DNA of 64,000 bases. It comes from Sebastes aleutianus (Eukaryota > Chordata > Actinopteri > Perciformes > Sebastidae). The notes under the pieces were generated by a model, which saw only the letters and a list, made by a program, of their open reading frames with translations, did not search any database and was not told where the DNA came from. How positions within the stretch are numbered: the first letter of the stretch is position 1; each line of letters opens with the position of its first letter. A program made the position numbers and the translations under genes. This document shows, piece by piece, positions 46,801 through 58,634 of this stretch. The stretch lies in contig CAKAKS010000031.1 in assembly GCA_916700875.1 (NCBI GenBank), forward strand, positions 17,327,148-17,391,147, read 5' to 3'.

Positions 46801-47885
46801 TACAAGACAACTCCATTGGGTACCTTTAAGTAAGATGACATCCAAGTTTGTTTTGTATAAGTCGACCATGTTTTCTTTCAGCCATCATAAGGGCCGAAGC
46901 TGTGAAAACATTTTGTAGGGGAGAATGGCAGGATGTGTTTGGGGAATCGGCGGCAATTGACAACCATAATAGAGACAATTTGAGAACCAGTAAACCTCTC
47001 ATGGGAATAGGGTTTCATTATTGCAGTCATCATTGTATCATGATGTGATCTTGTCTTGTAGCGTTGTCGAAGCCGGGGCTGAGACTGCGTGGAGACCTCC
47101 AACTGGGGAATTAAGTTAGGCCTCAACTTGGCTGCGTGAGAGGAAAGCATAAATAAAAAAGGTAGATGGTCGTATAGCAACTGCTGGAGTAGCTACGAGC
47201 AGTACTGATATATGCCATAGAGAGAGAGCAAGTCAGCACTGATGCTGATTCATGTGTGGAATATGATGAGCAGCCCATATTTTTTGGTGAGGCATTAATT
47301 GGTCAATCTCTAGAGACAGCATGTGAAGAGAAAGACACCTCCAGGATACCCACTAACAGCAATCAGTCATGTAGAAGGCTACGCTCAAGGAGCTAGACCC
47401 GCAGGCATCCACAGGTCCTTAACAATGACACAGAGCATCTGGCGGTTCATAATACTGAAGGCAGTAGACAATGAAGATCAAGAAGTAACCTTAGTATTGA
47501 AGTGTAATCAGTGTGTTGTGGAAATGTATGTAAGTGAATTCAAACAAGCAGTTCTCTTTCAGAGATTTAATACAACTGTTTATGCATACAGGGCTCATGC
47601 CTTCATAAGACAAAAGACCAAAGAAATTAAGTTAGAGTCGACTTCTCTGGATTGAGCCGCCTAATACGCCAGAGACAGAGATCATTCATGTTTGAACAAT
47701 GCAAGCATTCATTAAGAAGTTCACCTGGGTGTCCTATCTACTTCCCTTTCTCTAAAGTCAAAGCCAAGTCTGAGTCCACTAATTATCTGTGTGAGAGAGA
47801 AAAGATAAAACCTTCTCACAGGACAGGGATAGGATGCTGAGTTTTTTAGGCCTTTAGATCATACTTCCAATCAGTAGCGATATAG
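46801..47885. other. Unique DNA, no gene recognised
   Basis: A 110-codon frame (47323-47655) and neighbours have no recognisable domain, splice context or repeat text. Confidence 0.45.
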
Positions 47886-48095
47886 ACTCTAAATGTCTAG
47901 AAGGGAACCAGCGAATTCAGGAAACTCTCACGAGGTGGTTAAGGATATAGGCATTGATTATGAATAGTTAAGGTTATGCATTGACCTTGAATTGTTAAGG
48001 TTAGGATAGGTCTTCGGACAGCGAGTCTCGCGGGAGAGTTTTTGCACATCTCAGATCAAATTTTGCAATTTGTGGGTTGCCTTCAAGACACGACT
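47886..48095. mobile_element. Family H MITE, copy 2
   Basis: The left end 'gtctagaagggaacc' and the right end 'gggttgccttcaagacac' are degenerate inverted repeats. The interior 'cagcgagtctcgcgggagag' and 'ttttgcaatttgtgggtt' matches the copy at 8329-8526. Confidence 0.65.
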
Positions 48096-48186
48096 AGTAA
48101 AATACGGAATTTGCTCCACAATGATGACAAACTCAAGATTGTTTTCTTTGTTTTATTAGTTTATTAGTTCTATTAATATCTTGTTG

Positions 48187-48330
48187 AATACAACTTGGTA
48201 GATAGCTTTCAAATAACCCTCCTTACTCAGCTGGAAAAGCAATGAAAAACTAAACAAAAGACAAACTTCTATTATCAAGGTCAACAGCTAGTGGAGGTAT
48301 ACGTGCCAACAAACAGCAATTTGCTGCAGC
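48187..48330 (+). repeat. Family G repeat, copy 2, interrupted by family C
   Basis: It follows copy 1 closely until 'caaacagcaatttgct', where copy 1 continues 'agcgaacaccatag' but this one passes directly into the family C start 'gcagcatggctctagg'. Confidence 0.55.
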
Positions 48331-49045
48331 ATGGCTCTAGGGAATGCAATGTCTGTCTGTGGGTTGGTCAGTCGCTCTACTACTTTTTGTCCACACTAGA
48401 CTTTTTGCACACACATTCGTGGTGCCCAGAGGATGAATCCTAATGACTTTGATGATCCCCTGACTTTTCCTGTTGCTCCACCAGGAGGTCAAAGTTTTCA
48501 CTTTGAACAACAACCCACATTAGTTCTCCTGCTGAAGTCTCCTTGTTGACTAACTTCCAAACACACGCCTTGTCCTGCACCTTAGCTTACTTAATGAGCA
48601 ACCACACAAACATTCACTGGGGAAAAGTGCACTGCCAACAACTTCACTTTGCAAGCTAAATAGCTAATTAGCTGCATACTGACGTTAGCATTTAGCTCAA
48701 AGCACCTCTCAGATCCGCTATAGCAATGCTGTAGACTCTTAAGCTCTGTTCAAATTCCCCCATATGTTCAATGACTCCAGCAGGTTTCTAGTGAACTGTT
48801 TATGCATCTATAAGATGGATTGGTATACATTTTAGTACCGACTTTCATGTTCTCCAGAGGATGAATCCCAATGAATTTGGTGATCCACAGATTTTTCCTC
48901 TGAACCCATCAGCAGGTTGTGGTTCAGAGCCAAATGTCTTAACAACTGTTGTATGGATCACAATGCATTTCGGTGCAGACATGGTATTTGTGAATGATTT
49001 TATTTATCTAACAGTATAGTTTTCTTTACAACAACCATTGTCGTC
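48325..49045 (-). repeat. Family C repeats, two adjoining pieces
   Basis: The first piece runs from 'cagcatggctctagggaatg' through 'tgatgatcccctgacttttc' to 'gacgttagcatttagctcaa' (about 48735). The second, about 48800-49045, restarts with 'cagaggatgaatcccaatga', 'tttggtgatccacagatttt' and 'acaactgttgtatggatcac'. These are either two tandem insertions or one copy with a duplicated middle. Confidence 0.6.
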
Positions 49046-50214
49046 TCACGCAGCCGCTGGCGGGCTGCAGACTCTTTAGTCTTGTTCTTTTATATGCTTT
49101 GAATGAAGTTTGCTCGCCTTGTTCAGGTTCTTTGTCAAAGACTTTGAGTTCTGTTTGAGTTAGTGTATAGATCTGCCGTCATCTTTGAAAAGAAAAGAAA
49201 ATTGTTAGACTATAGATCGGTGTTCATCTGTGGAAGAAAAATTAAGCTTCCTGTTAAGATTGACTTCATTATTTCCAATTAATTCCCTCTGCGGCTTTTG
49301 AATTACTCACCAGAAGCCATTGCAAATAGTTCCGATATTACTTTTTGAAAAGGGAAGGTTGTTTGTATTTTTCTGGAAAGGAAACATAACATAGGTGGCT
49401 TGAAATAGATGATGCACTGCCTGTAACATCAGACAGGAAATTGAAAGTGAGAGAAATCCTCTGACAAGGCTGATTTGTTCTTTCTGTGGCCTGAAGCCCA
49501 GTTCAATTGATTCAGACAGGTTCAGAAATCCAAGAGGAAAGTGTTGACAGACAGCCGGGAAAAAGAAAACTAAGGTCAAAGGAAGATGAGACATAGAAGT
49601 GTAACAGAGTATAAGCCAAATGGCGGTAGATATTGCAGTCTGAACATGTGTGGTGAAGTAAACATGTTATGACATAAAATTGAAATTGTAATATACACTC
49701 ATCATATTTTCTGGAGCTGTGACTTGGGGTGATTCTTCACCTTGTAAGTTATAGAAGTGACAGTGACTCCTTCCAAAAGAGAAATTCACAGGTGAGCGAG
49801 CAAAGCAATTCACTCCCGCAAAGATGGACTGGTCAGCTGTCATATTATATGAGAAAGAGAAAATGTTGAAATATTTTCACATTTCTAACAACATCTTCTT
49901 ACATGAGCATTCTTGTGCCCAGGATTCTCATAGGGCCATAGTGAAAAATGCAACATAGCTATGTCATCTCTCATTTGAAATAAGTGAATATGTGTTTAAT
50001 CAATTGGTGTTATTTTATTCAAACAAGTATGTATTCAAATGTGTACTCTGATGTGCATTGCTTCCATGGTGGCTTAACTCAGATTTGTATACTCTTAATT
50101 TTGTCCAAAGACTTGTCAAGGAGCTTTTAAAAATGAAACTACAGTAATCACCTGGACGTCCATCTTTCTCCTTCTTCATGTCTCCATTTGTAATATTATT
50201 GTCCTGAGCGTCAC
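49046..50214. other. Unique DNA, no gene recognised
   Basis: AT-rich sequence without repeat or coding signature. Confidence 0.45.
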
Positions 50215-50470
50215 GCAAACAACCGTCATGCAAACTTGAGCAGCAAATGTAACTTAGGTTCGAGCACACAAAACACTTAGTTAGGGTAAGCAAAAATGTC
50301 ACTAAGTAAAAAAGTAAAACACGTATTTAAACAACTACGGAAAACACGTGACAAACGTCACCAAAAAAAAACGTGACAAGCGTCGCTAATGTAACTTACA
50401 AAACAAAACACCAGTCAACAACGCTCTCAAACACTGGTCTCCAGTGTTTATTGGACCCATTCGCCATGTC
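50215..50470 (-). mobile_element. Family E fragment with tRNA-like module
   Basis: 'aaacacttagttagggtaag', 'gtaaaacacgta' and 'gaaaacacgtgacaaacgtc' are family E text. The antisense tRNA-like module 'aaacactggtctccagtgt' lies at 50427-50462. Confidence 0.6.
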
Positions 50471-50848
50471 TTGCTTTTTTATACTACGTCACTAACTCTT
50501 ACAGTAGCATTTATACGTGGATGCGTTTACATTGCAGTAAGTACAGGATACATGGTGTACAAAAGTATTTATTGTATGCTAAATGCCTTGGGCATTATCG
50601 TTATACGCCTATTGAACTATTTGTACTAAGCTTAATCACTCAACTGCTGGCTATCTTAATTTGAATAAAAATGGGAAATATGACTTACAGTAAATGCAAA
50701 TTTAAAATTCCCAGTTATTTCCATCCTCACCAATATTTTCTGCTGTGCTTGTAACTTTTCAAGGTCCAGTTATGATATATATATTTTTTTTAAGTTATGC
50801 TTAAAAAGTTATACTCCCATACACACAAAGTCATCCCTCTGTTCTTAG

Positions 50849-51064
50849 CTGGCAAAGATGTCTACATCAACAGAAACTCTGCTCGAGTCCCAGACCTCTG
50901 ACCCGTATTACACATGTGGGTCCAGACCTCGCCATGCTGTGAATCTTCCACGCAGGTCACAGGTCACAGGTCACAGGTCACGGCACAACCTTTTTATATT
51001 GACACTCAACCTGCATACCAAGTGGGCCGATAGCTTGATAGGAAGAGAGATACAACTCAAGTCG
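50849..51064 (+). other. Candidate coding exon (216 bp), weak
   Basis: It is preceded by a good acceptor-like sequence, 'catccctctgttcttag' (AG at 50847-50848), and followed by 'aagtcg|gtgagt', a near-consensus donor. The length is 216 nt, exactly 72 codons. The frame is open throughout and contains an ATG (50858) in an acceptable context (caaagATGt). The peptide (LAKMSTSTETLLESQTSDPY...) matches no family I recognise, and part of it is encoded by the 7-bp tandem repeat at 50953-50980. It could be a phase 0-0 exon of an unseen gene, a non-coding RNA exon or coincidence. Confidence 0.25.
50953..50980 (+). promoter_or_regulatory. Four AGGTCA half-sites in DR1 spacing
   Basis: AGGTCA occurs at 50954-50959, 50961-50966, 50968-50973 and 50975-50980, each separated by a single C. 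AGGTCA direct repeats with one spacer base (DR1) are the binding format of nuclear receptors such as RXR heterodimers, HNF4 and COUP-TF. An opposite-strand half-site TGACCC lies at 50899-50904. The array may equally be a small 7-bp tandem repeat with no function. Confidence 0.4.
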
Positions 51065-51920
51065 GTGAGTTCTTTGAAAAAAAGTCATGTTTCTGAATAA
51101 TTTTGTATTTGCGGGTTATTATTCACTCTGTGATCTTTGTACTCTTTGTAAATGTTTGGTTTTTGATTTAATTTTACAACGGTCGCTGGAGGTAACTGTT
51201 GTGTTCTTTTATACCTTCCTTTGGTGATCTACCATATCAATAAATTATAAAACCTACTATTGGTTGCAGTAGGCCCCTATTGACCCACATCTATGGTTCT
51301 TATAGCGACCGATAACGCCTATTTAATAGCCTGATATGTCTCAACCATCTTTGGCTTGAGAGCTATGAACGTTGACCCATTTAAAGGTGGTCCCTGATGT
51401 AATGGCCTGCTCTGGCTCAAACCTCACATGTAGAATTATGAGAATATTAATATAAATTTAACATTACCACAGGTTGGAATCAATACCTTTAAACATGCCT
51501 TACACCCTTTAGAAGTAAACAAATTAGCTCTACTGCTGCTCAAAGTAACTTGGTGACATGCTGGTTAAGTGTCAGACATGATTTACAGTATCAGGGCAAA
51601 TGATAAATGTCACAGTATTTTTGGCAATTAGTTAATTGCGAGGCAAGCACATCAAGACACGAGTATTCACAGGGGAGAATAAGGCATGTTGTTAGTGCAT
51701 TTGGTATTCAGTTTGTATCGCCTGGTAGTTTTTAATCCAATGAACAGTTAGGAATACCAATCATGTTGTCCTTCTGTCAGGGCTGACTTCTGTGACAGGG
51801 TCATGTAAAAGCTGGTAAATAAACTTTGATTAACATGACTGTCAGTAAATTAATTCTTAATGGTGTTAGATATAACCGAGGCGAGCAAGTACCCGATTTT
51901 GATATTAAAATATAATTCCA
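51065..51920. other. Unique DNA, no gene recognised
   Basis: No repeat or coding signature recognised. Confidence 0.45.
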
Positions 51921-51924
51921 TTAA

Positions 51925-52631
51925 CCCTTGAATGTTCTACTCGACCGTTTGGTACTGTAGAGCACATTTTGCATCACTGTATCTTATTGACAATACGACA
52001 TATAGTCTCAGAGGTCTTACTGAACAGAATTATGTAACTTGATACTAAAATAAAGTCTAATAAGGGGCAAATCCTTCTATAAAAACATGCTCCACCAAAC
52101 AGTTCAGTTGTCCTTTTATGGTATGGTATTTTCTACTAAATAAACTAACTTTTGATTATTCATTGGTGTGAATATGATGCATTTAATGTTATTCCATTAT
52201 ATATATGTAGAAATAATTTAATAAATATGTTTTTTTTTACTGTCTAAAAACATATTCTACTAAATTGTCCTGTGCGGGTAAAAGTAGTGATTTCAAGATA
52301 ATAAATTAAATTGTTTTTATGAATGAAAAAAACGTATCAACATCCCATGTTCTTAGTAACATTTGTTAATATATATTTAATGTTAATGTAAAATTATAGG
52401 AGTATGATTTTTCATCGTTTCTGAGATGTTTTTTTTCACGTAGCCTACTATAGATATGGCAGATATCTAAGATAAATACATGGACTTAATTGCATGGTAA
52501 CAAATTGACATATGTTGGTATATTAACCTATCACTGCACAATAACAGTACATGTTTTTTATTTTTATTTTTCCATGAAGCATCATCTCAACCGTTCGGTA
52601 GAGGCCTGTAATATAGTGGTCCATTAAAGGG
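51925..52631. mobile_element. Family D TTAA element, copy 2
   Basis: It is flanked by TTAA (51921-51924) and TTGA (52632-52635). The ends CCCTTGAATGTTCT and, on the complement, CCCTTTAATGG are decayed versions of the 14-bp TIR of the 22.9-kb copy. 'ctcgaccgtttggtactgta', 'aacaaattgacatatgttgg' and 'accgttcggtagaggcctg' run in the same order as in copy 1. It lacks the SINE. Confidence 0.8.
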
Positions 52632-52974
52632 TTGAGTGTGTCCCTTTAGTTTTCGTTTTTCTCCTTTGATTTCTTCCCCAGATGAAGTCGTAGATACCAA
52701 ATATGTCTATTTCATTCAGATTGACTGCCGTTGACGCAGCTCATTGGGCTATAACATTTTGTCATTTTGTACCAGCGTCTCTGCCAACATCACAACTGCT
52801 TTAATGGAGGATTTTGTATTCTGAGGCTTAATTTGTCATACTGAATGTTTTTCCTCACAAATAAAAGCAAATGTGACTTGCGAGAGATGAGACCAGTTAC
52901 AGTAAAAGAACAAAGGAGTTCAAGATTTCGCACCTCTGATGTGATGTGACAATATGCAGAAATTTGAAAAAATT

Positions 52975-53028
52975 AACAATACTTTTGTTCAGGAGAACTT
53001 GAACAATACTTTTGTTCAGGAGAACTTG
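52975..53028 (+). repeat. Exact 27-bp tandem duplication
   Basis: The unit at 52975-53001 is repeated without change at 53002-53028 (aacaatacttttgttc...aacttg). No divergence between copies implies a recent slippage or duplication event. Confidence 0.95.
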
Positions 53029-53154
53029 ATAAGACCCAGTGTCTGAACTTTAATAGGCTACTATACCAAAAAGGCAAGAAATATAAGGTCAGAATATTTA
53101 ATTATACTTTCTTAGGTATATCTCGATCAAAAGATTAAGTACAAGTAGGCCTCT

Positions 53155-53320
53155 AAGCCAAGTATACTTAAACTTTTCTGTATACTTGTCAGTATGAGCC
53201 AAGTACACTTGGACTTTTCTGTATACTTGTCAGTATGAGCCAAGTATACTTACACTTTTCTGTATACTTGTCAGCATGAGCCTAGCATACTTATGTATTC
53301 TTTTGTTAAGTATATCTCTG
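53155..53320 (+). repeat. 41-bp minisatellite rich in AGTATACTT
   Basis: Three to four units follow the plan 'tcagtatgagccaagta' then '(t/c)actt' then 'cttttctgtatacttg'. The repeated AAGTATACTT word is itself palindromic. Similar words continue to about 53400 in disordered form ('aagaagtatactaatag'), so the array may be part of a larger MITE. Confidence 0.8.
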
Positions 53321-53400
53321 ATATGTTCATAAAAATTAAACTGAAAGCATACTCTCTTATTTTAAGTTTAAAAGAAGTATACTAATAGCACACTTGAATA

Positions 53401-54699
53401 AACTTATTTTTGGTAAGGGGACCATCAGTATAATAAAGCTGTGTGTTATCTGGATCCGTGCTTACAGTAATTGCTTTTGTAATTATGGTAATAATCGCGT
53501 GACAGCTGTAAGATTCATCCATTCATTTCAATGGGTGAAACCATTGTATTGAAACACAATGTAACATTTAGCTTTCAAACATATTTTCCACAGCTAATTA
53601 TATGTTTATTTATTATCAAGAAAGGTATACCGCATACAGCATTCATGACTCCTCGCCTATACCTCATCAACAACAATACCCACAAACAGACCCACGCAGA
53701 ATACGGCTAAGCAAACCCAGATCTGCAACACAGAAGACGCAGTCGAGGCAGATTTCTCACATCTATATAATGCTGTTTTTATGTGGAGTGCGCCTGTACT
53801 GTTGGAAATATGCTGACACTGTATCAAAGGCTTAATAGCTACACAATACATAATGCAATTTAGTTTGCTGTTTGAACCGCGTATTGTATTATTTCCTCGT
53901 GTCACACCGTGTTGTTCGATCATCGGCGCTACTGTGAGCACATGAAGTGAGGTAAACTGCTTTGTTTGTGAATACCTTTTATTAACAAGTGTAAAGGTGC
54001 AGTAAATGTCATGTTTCCATGATGGATTCCTCCCAAAAGCAAAAACCCCATTAAGCCCTTCCCAGAAGGTTGCATTTTCCACAGAAAGGGGCCTGAAGGA
54101 GAAATCAAATTCCAGGATACTGAATCCCATAGGCCCCGTGGAGGCTGTCACCTACTGATTAGTTCCTGTGTCTCTGTCCTTAGCGCCAGACAATAGCCTC
54201 CCTGCTGTGAATAATTAAGGTTTGCGGGCACTCTGCTCCCTTGTTCCCAATGCAGGATCACTAGACGCGTCTCTGAAGGCAAGCTTCTCTGCACGTCGTC
54301 AGAGGTTTTACTCGCTGAGATCAGACATGTTGAGAAGTGTCGAGAAAAACCAACTGCCTTAGCCACCACGCTGACTTTACTGCAACGCTACTGAACCTTC
54401 ACTTAGCAGACTTGGCAGAGGTCTAAAGAGTCATACCTCCCCATCTGAGCCAGCTGCTCTGACTGACAGGATGAACAGTCAGAGTGGGCAAAGCAAAGAC
54501 TGTAAAACCTTATATTTCTACCATGTCATTGCTAGAGCACAGGCACATTCAAAAACCTAGTTTTACATTAATGTATGAAAAATCTAAACGTATTCATGAT
54601 CCCAAGGATTCTTGTATTTTACATATACTTTTCTGCAGGATTTGCTAAATCCTTTATGGTACCAAAGCTATATTTTGTAATATCATTCATAAAAATGAC
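53401..54699. other. Unique DNA, no gene recognised
   Basis: A 164-codon minus-strand frame (53657-54151) ends in a hydrophobic stretch (LQIWVCLAVFCVGLFVGIVV) that could pass for a membrane segment, but no family, splice site or supporting signal is recognisable. Treated as chance. Confidence 0.4.
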
Positions 54700-55343
54700 T
54701 AGGGCTATCAAAGTTAACGCGATAATAATGTGTTAACATGAATTAATTTTAATGGCAATAATTTCTTTAACGCATTAACGAAACTTTTAGGTTGTAGTGG
54801 GCTCAGTTTTAAGAGTGAAGATACTGGCATCATATGAAACTAAAACCTAAGGAATCCATTGGTACAAACCATGTTGTACTTGCGAAGGAGGCTAAATAAC
54901 GCTCCAAATTTATGCACAATTTTGAGGAGGAAAAACTGGCATGGCCATTTTCAAAGGGGTCCCTTGACCTCTGACCTCAAGATATGTGAATGAAAATGGG
55001 TTCACTGGGTACCCACGAGTCTCCCCTTTACAGACATGTCCACTTTATGATAATCACATGCAGTTTGGGGCAAGTCATAGTCAAGTCAGCACACTGCCAC
55101 ACTGACAGCTGTTGTTGCCTGTTAGGCTTTGCCATGTTGTAAATGCATTACCTGTGAGGGTTTCTGGACAATAATCTGTTATTGTTTTGTGTTGTTAATT
55201 GATTTCCAAAAATAAATATATACATACATGTGCATAAAGCAAGCAAATTAGCCCACTCTTGATAAGCTTGTTAAATACTTGACAAATCTCCCTTTAAGGT
55301 ACATTTTGATCAGATAAAAAATGTGATTAATTTGGGATTAATA
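54700..55343 (-). mobile_element. Family A element, right end missing
   Basis: It begins TAGGGCTATCAAAG, carries the full core ('aggtcccttgacctctgacc'-type text, 'tacccacgagtctcccc', 'gcagtttggggcaagtcata') and reaches 'ccctttaaggtacatttt' and 'aatgtgattaatttggg', but stops before the right TTGACAGCCCTA. Confidence 0.75.
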
Positions 55344-55704
55344 ATTAAGTGTTCCTTTACTGGCTTTCCCTCCTTTTCCCATCTACACACCTCTTCTGAA
55401 TCAGCCTTGTTAGTTCTTCCTAACCAATCACCTCCTTTCCTGTTCCCAGTGTTTTTTCCACTGCCAATCAGCCCACTGCCCATTCAACTGCCTAATCACC
55501 TCATTCCCCTCACCTGAGCTTCTCCGCCCATCCTTCCACCTGCACTTCATTCTCTCATCAGATCAGTTTGTATTTAAGTCCTGGATCCTTGATTTTGTTG
55601 TATGATGTTCAGTTCTGCCCAGCCTATGCCAGATCTTGAATTATAATTCAACTTCCTGTTGCCTGTAGTCACCTGCATTTGAGTCTACCTGCTCCACTCT
55701 CCAT
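55344..55704 (+). repeat. Pyrimidine-rich LTR-like sequence (tentative)
   Basis: 'caatcagcccactgcccatt', 'cacctgagcttctccgccca' and 'tttgtatttaagtcctggat' resemble text I remember from fish LTR-type repeats (a CACCTG-rich stretch followed by a 'gtatttaagtcctg' TATA-like motif). No boundaries or internal region seen. Confidence 0.3.
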
Positions 55705-56010
55705 TTTAGATATGTTTTCTGTACTTATGCAACATTTTTTTACTTAATTTGCATACTTATTTTAAGCCCAACCGTGATGTTTTCCTAATCCTAACTAAGT
55801 GGTTTTGTTGCCTAAACCTAACTACTGTTTTTCTAAACATAACCATGACCATTTCACAGTAAAGATATGGTGTTAAAAGACACATGAAAAGCCGTCTCAC
55901 AATGTTAAGCACGTGGCGTATAAATGACACGCAAAAAGTCTAAAATGTGTCCTCATGACATGGAATGTCTGTAAAGTGTTCTGCTATTCATACGCCTTCC
56001 CATGAGATTT
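55705..56010 (+). mobile_element. Family F element, right half
   Basis: 'ttaagcccaaccgtgatg', 'ctaactaagtggttttgttg', 'caatgttaagcacgtggcg' and the end 'tacgccttcccatgagattt' match 29100-29350. Confidence 0.65.
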
Positions 56011-56329
56011 GGGTTACATTTAGGCTAAATAGTCTCTTTTCAAAGCTGTGATAACAGTTTGATAAGTGTTTTTACACAACTGTAACCAAGTTTTTTTAAT
56101 ATATAAGCATAATAGGCAAATATGCAAAGAGGCAAGGTAAATAGGGGAGTCAAGTTTTTAGAGTCAAGTCTCAAATAGATCAATTCTCACAGCGGCCAAG
56201 TCTCAAGGTCTTCATTTTTTGCAATTTACTGCAAGTCTGACTAAACTGCTGTACTGTGAGGTATCGCACAGTGACACAGAATATTTGAGGGGTGTAGAGT
56301 TACAAGAGGGATTTAAATCAAATCATTGG

Positions 56330-56756
56330 CATTTGATTGGGCTGCTAAAAAGTGGGCGGGCTTAGAGTTTAGTTCGATACTGAGCTAGGAGCTACAAAGC
56401 AGAGGACTGTTTGCTCCACACCATCTCTCTCCATATTGCTCTGTTAGCAACTTCAATCAAAGAATGTATACTGATGCGATCCACAAACGATTGGCTAGCT
56501 AGTCGCCCGAAGTTTCATTTGATTGGATGAACTTGTGTAATCGCCCCTAAGTGCAGGATGAGTCATCAAGCATTTAAAACTGTTTACACAAAGAGAAAAT
56601 ACAGGGATTTTGATCAGATTTTGAAGTAAAAATACTCTGATACTGTATTTTTTATATATATATTTGACATATAACAAGAGGTAAATGAACAATTAATTCA
56701 GGCACACAGGATTAAAACTGGGAAAATCTATTTTTCATTTCATGGGGACTTTAAAG
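56330..56756 (-). repeat. MITE fragment ending at TTAA (tentative)
   Basis: The right end 'catttcatggggactttaaa' and the body 'ttaattcaggcacacaggat' with 'aactgggaaaatctattttt' match a fish MITE I remember whose ends read AAGTCCCCATGAAATG next to TTAA. The opposite end is not found, so the copy is partial. Confidence 0.45.
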
Positions 56757-57784
56757 ATTGTTTTGTATATCTAGAAACAGGTTCCTATTTCAATAGTATT
56801 CTTGCACGCACCAGTCACAGTGTAAAACAACAATGAATTCCATTTTCCCTTTGCTCACTAGACTCACTTAAATCAGCCTCTTTTTGTGTTTTTTTAAAAA
56901 AGGGGTAAAGCAGCTCTCTCCTCTCAAACCTTCAAACGTGAGGCAGAAGTGGGGAATCAAAGTGTGCTGTCCGTAAAAGCTGCACCGTGTCTTGTTTCGA
57001 TTACAGTGCAACACAGCTGTTCCTCAGACATCAAAAGGCTAGAAGTGCCGGGGTGAATCATGCTACAATGAGGACGAGTGGGGCTTTGTTTTTACCCTGA
57101 ACCGAAGGGAGGAGGATGACGAAGTCACAGGAGATTTACAAGCATGCTCACTGCTCTTTAAGAGGATGCATAAGGGAGTGTGCTTAATGATTTATTCCGG
57201 CGTGCCACTGTGGAAATCAAAATGGATTTTTAGAATGTGCTCAACTCTTAAATCCAGACCTGGAGGATTGTGATTTATGAAAGTGACATCAGGAGCCTCG
57301 CGTGTTCCGCTGTGTGCGTCTTACTGAGCATGTGTGAAACGGCATCTTGGCCTCATTAAGCACATTCAAGTTATGTACAGCGCGGTGCTTTTTTGTTAAT
57401 GCAAGTGTTTCATGAAATGCTGTTTCACGACTGTTATATGCCTGTCTCATTATGCCATTTAACAAGGATGAATCACAGACACGTATCCATTCAGAAACAG
57501 TTATGCCAACGCATTACATGGCATGGCATGATAAAGATGAAGACACTAAAAAGGTTACAGGTCATGGTCGGTTATGCTCATGGTGTTTCTCATATGAACA
57601 TGGTGTTCATTGTCAGAGCTGGTGTTTTTCACAGCTGGAGGGCTTAGAACATGATGATATAAGTATGTGATGGCCATTCCCATGCTTTATTATGTCTCAT
57701 AAATTGTTTCAGCAATTTTTGGGTTGATACCATTTGTTGCACAGAGTTAGTGCTACATTTAACCGTTTTTTTTCCACTTGAATT
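56757..57784. other. Unique DNA, no gene recognised
   Basis: 57000-57330 is GC-richer and repeat-free and could be a conserved element. Frames at 57393-57670 have no known domain. Confidence 0.4.
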
Positions 57785-58630
57785 GATTGAAATGATCAAT
57801 AATCCCTCCAAAATACCACATTAAGACACCAAGACCTTGAGGAACACCATAGAAAAAGCCATGCTGTGATTTGGTATCAAAAATTTTTGACATTTGGAGA
57901 TTTTGGCAAGAATTGCATTTTTCGGCGTTTGGATGGCGAATGCTTCTGTTCTGTTGACTGCTCTGAAAGCCCTTTGTTGTCAATTTACGTAGAAAAGCCA
58001 TCCATCCTCTGAATGCCCTAGGTCTTTAGTTTGTGGTTGTAAAGTTTCATGAGGCTGTGATTATCCTAGAGGTCTCCGCAGGTCATTTTATACAGTGAGG
58101 TCAAGTTTCAAAAAATGGTCTCACTACAATGAAATGGCTACTATGGGGACTAACATCATCATGAATACAAATGGGCTCATTGGAGTCTCAGCTTTCCAGT
58201 CATACCCAATTTATGTAATTCCTAGACTGTTTAGGGACCTCAGTATGCAGAAATATTCAAATACACAATTTTAGCACAGGCCAAAATAACACATTTGTAC
58301 TGCATGCAAGAAACTGCGTGGTGTTTGCCCCAAACTGCATGGGATTAGCATAAAATGGGCTTATCTGTAAAGGAGACTCGTGGGTATCCATAGAACCCAT
58401 TTTCATGAGGCCAGAGGTTAAGGGACCCCTTTCAAAATTTGCCATGCCAGTTATTCCTTGCCAAAATTAACCGTAACTTTGCAGCGTTATTACGCATTCT
58501 TCCCAACAAGCTAGCATGACATGGATTCCTTGGGTTTTCTAGTTTCACATGATATCAGTATCTTTACTCTACCTTGAAAACTGAGCCCGCTACAACCTCT
58601 GAAAGACAGAATAGCGGGGGTTTTAAGGGG
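57785..58630 (-). mobile_element. Family B TTAA-flanked element, copy 2
   Basis: Its terminus on the right is 'ttttaagggg|TTAA' (TTAA at 58631-58634). Read on the minus strand it starts CCCCTTAAAACCCCCGC, passes 'tctttcagaggttgta', the shared A/B core, 'gcagtttggggcaa', then B-specific 'gcatgcagtac', 'catgaaactttacaacca', 'gcattcagaggatgga' and 'aatcacagcatggcttt', ending near 'ggagggattattgatcattt'. The far end is not sharply defined. An 80-codon minus-strand frame (57759-58001) is repeat-derived. Confidence 0.7.
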
Positions 58631-58634
58631 TTAA

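Noticed and set aside
53657..54151. 164-codon minus-strand frame ending in a hydrophobic stretch
   Set aside because: The hydrophobic tail alone is weak evidence. There is no homology, signal sequence or splice context.
57759..58001. Similar peptides TKSQHGFFYGV in frames at 17833 and 57759, which look like a conserved protein
   Set aside because: Both come from family B non-coding text on opposite strands. The similarity is DNA repeat identity.
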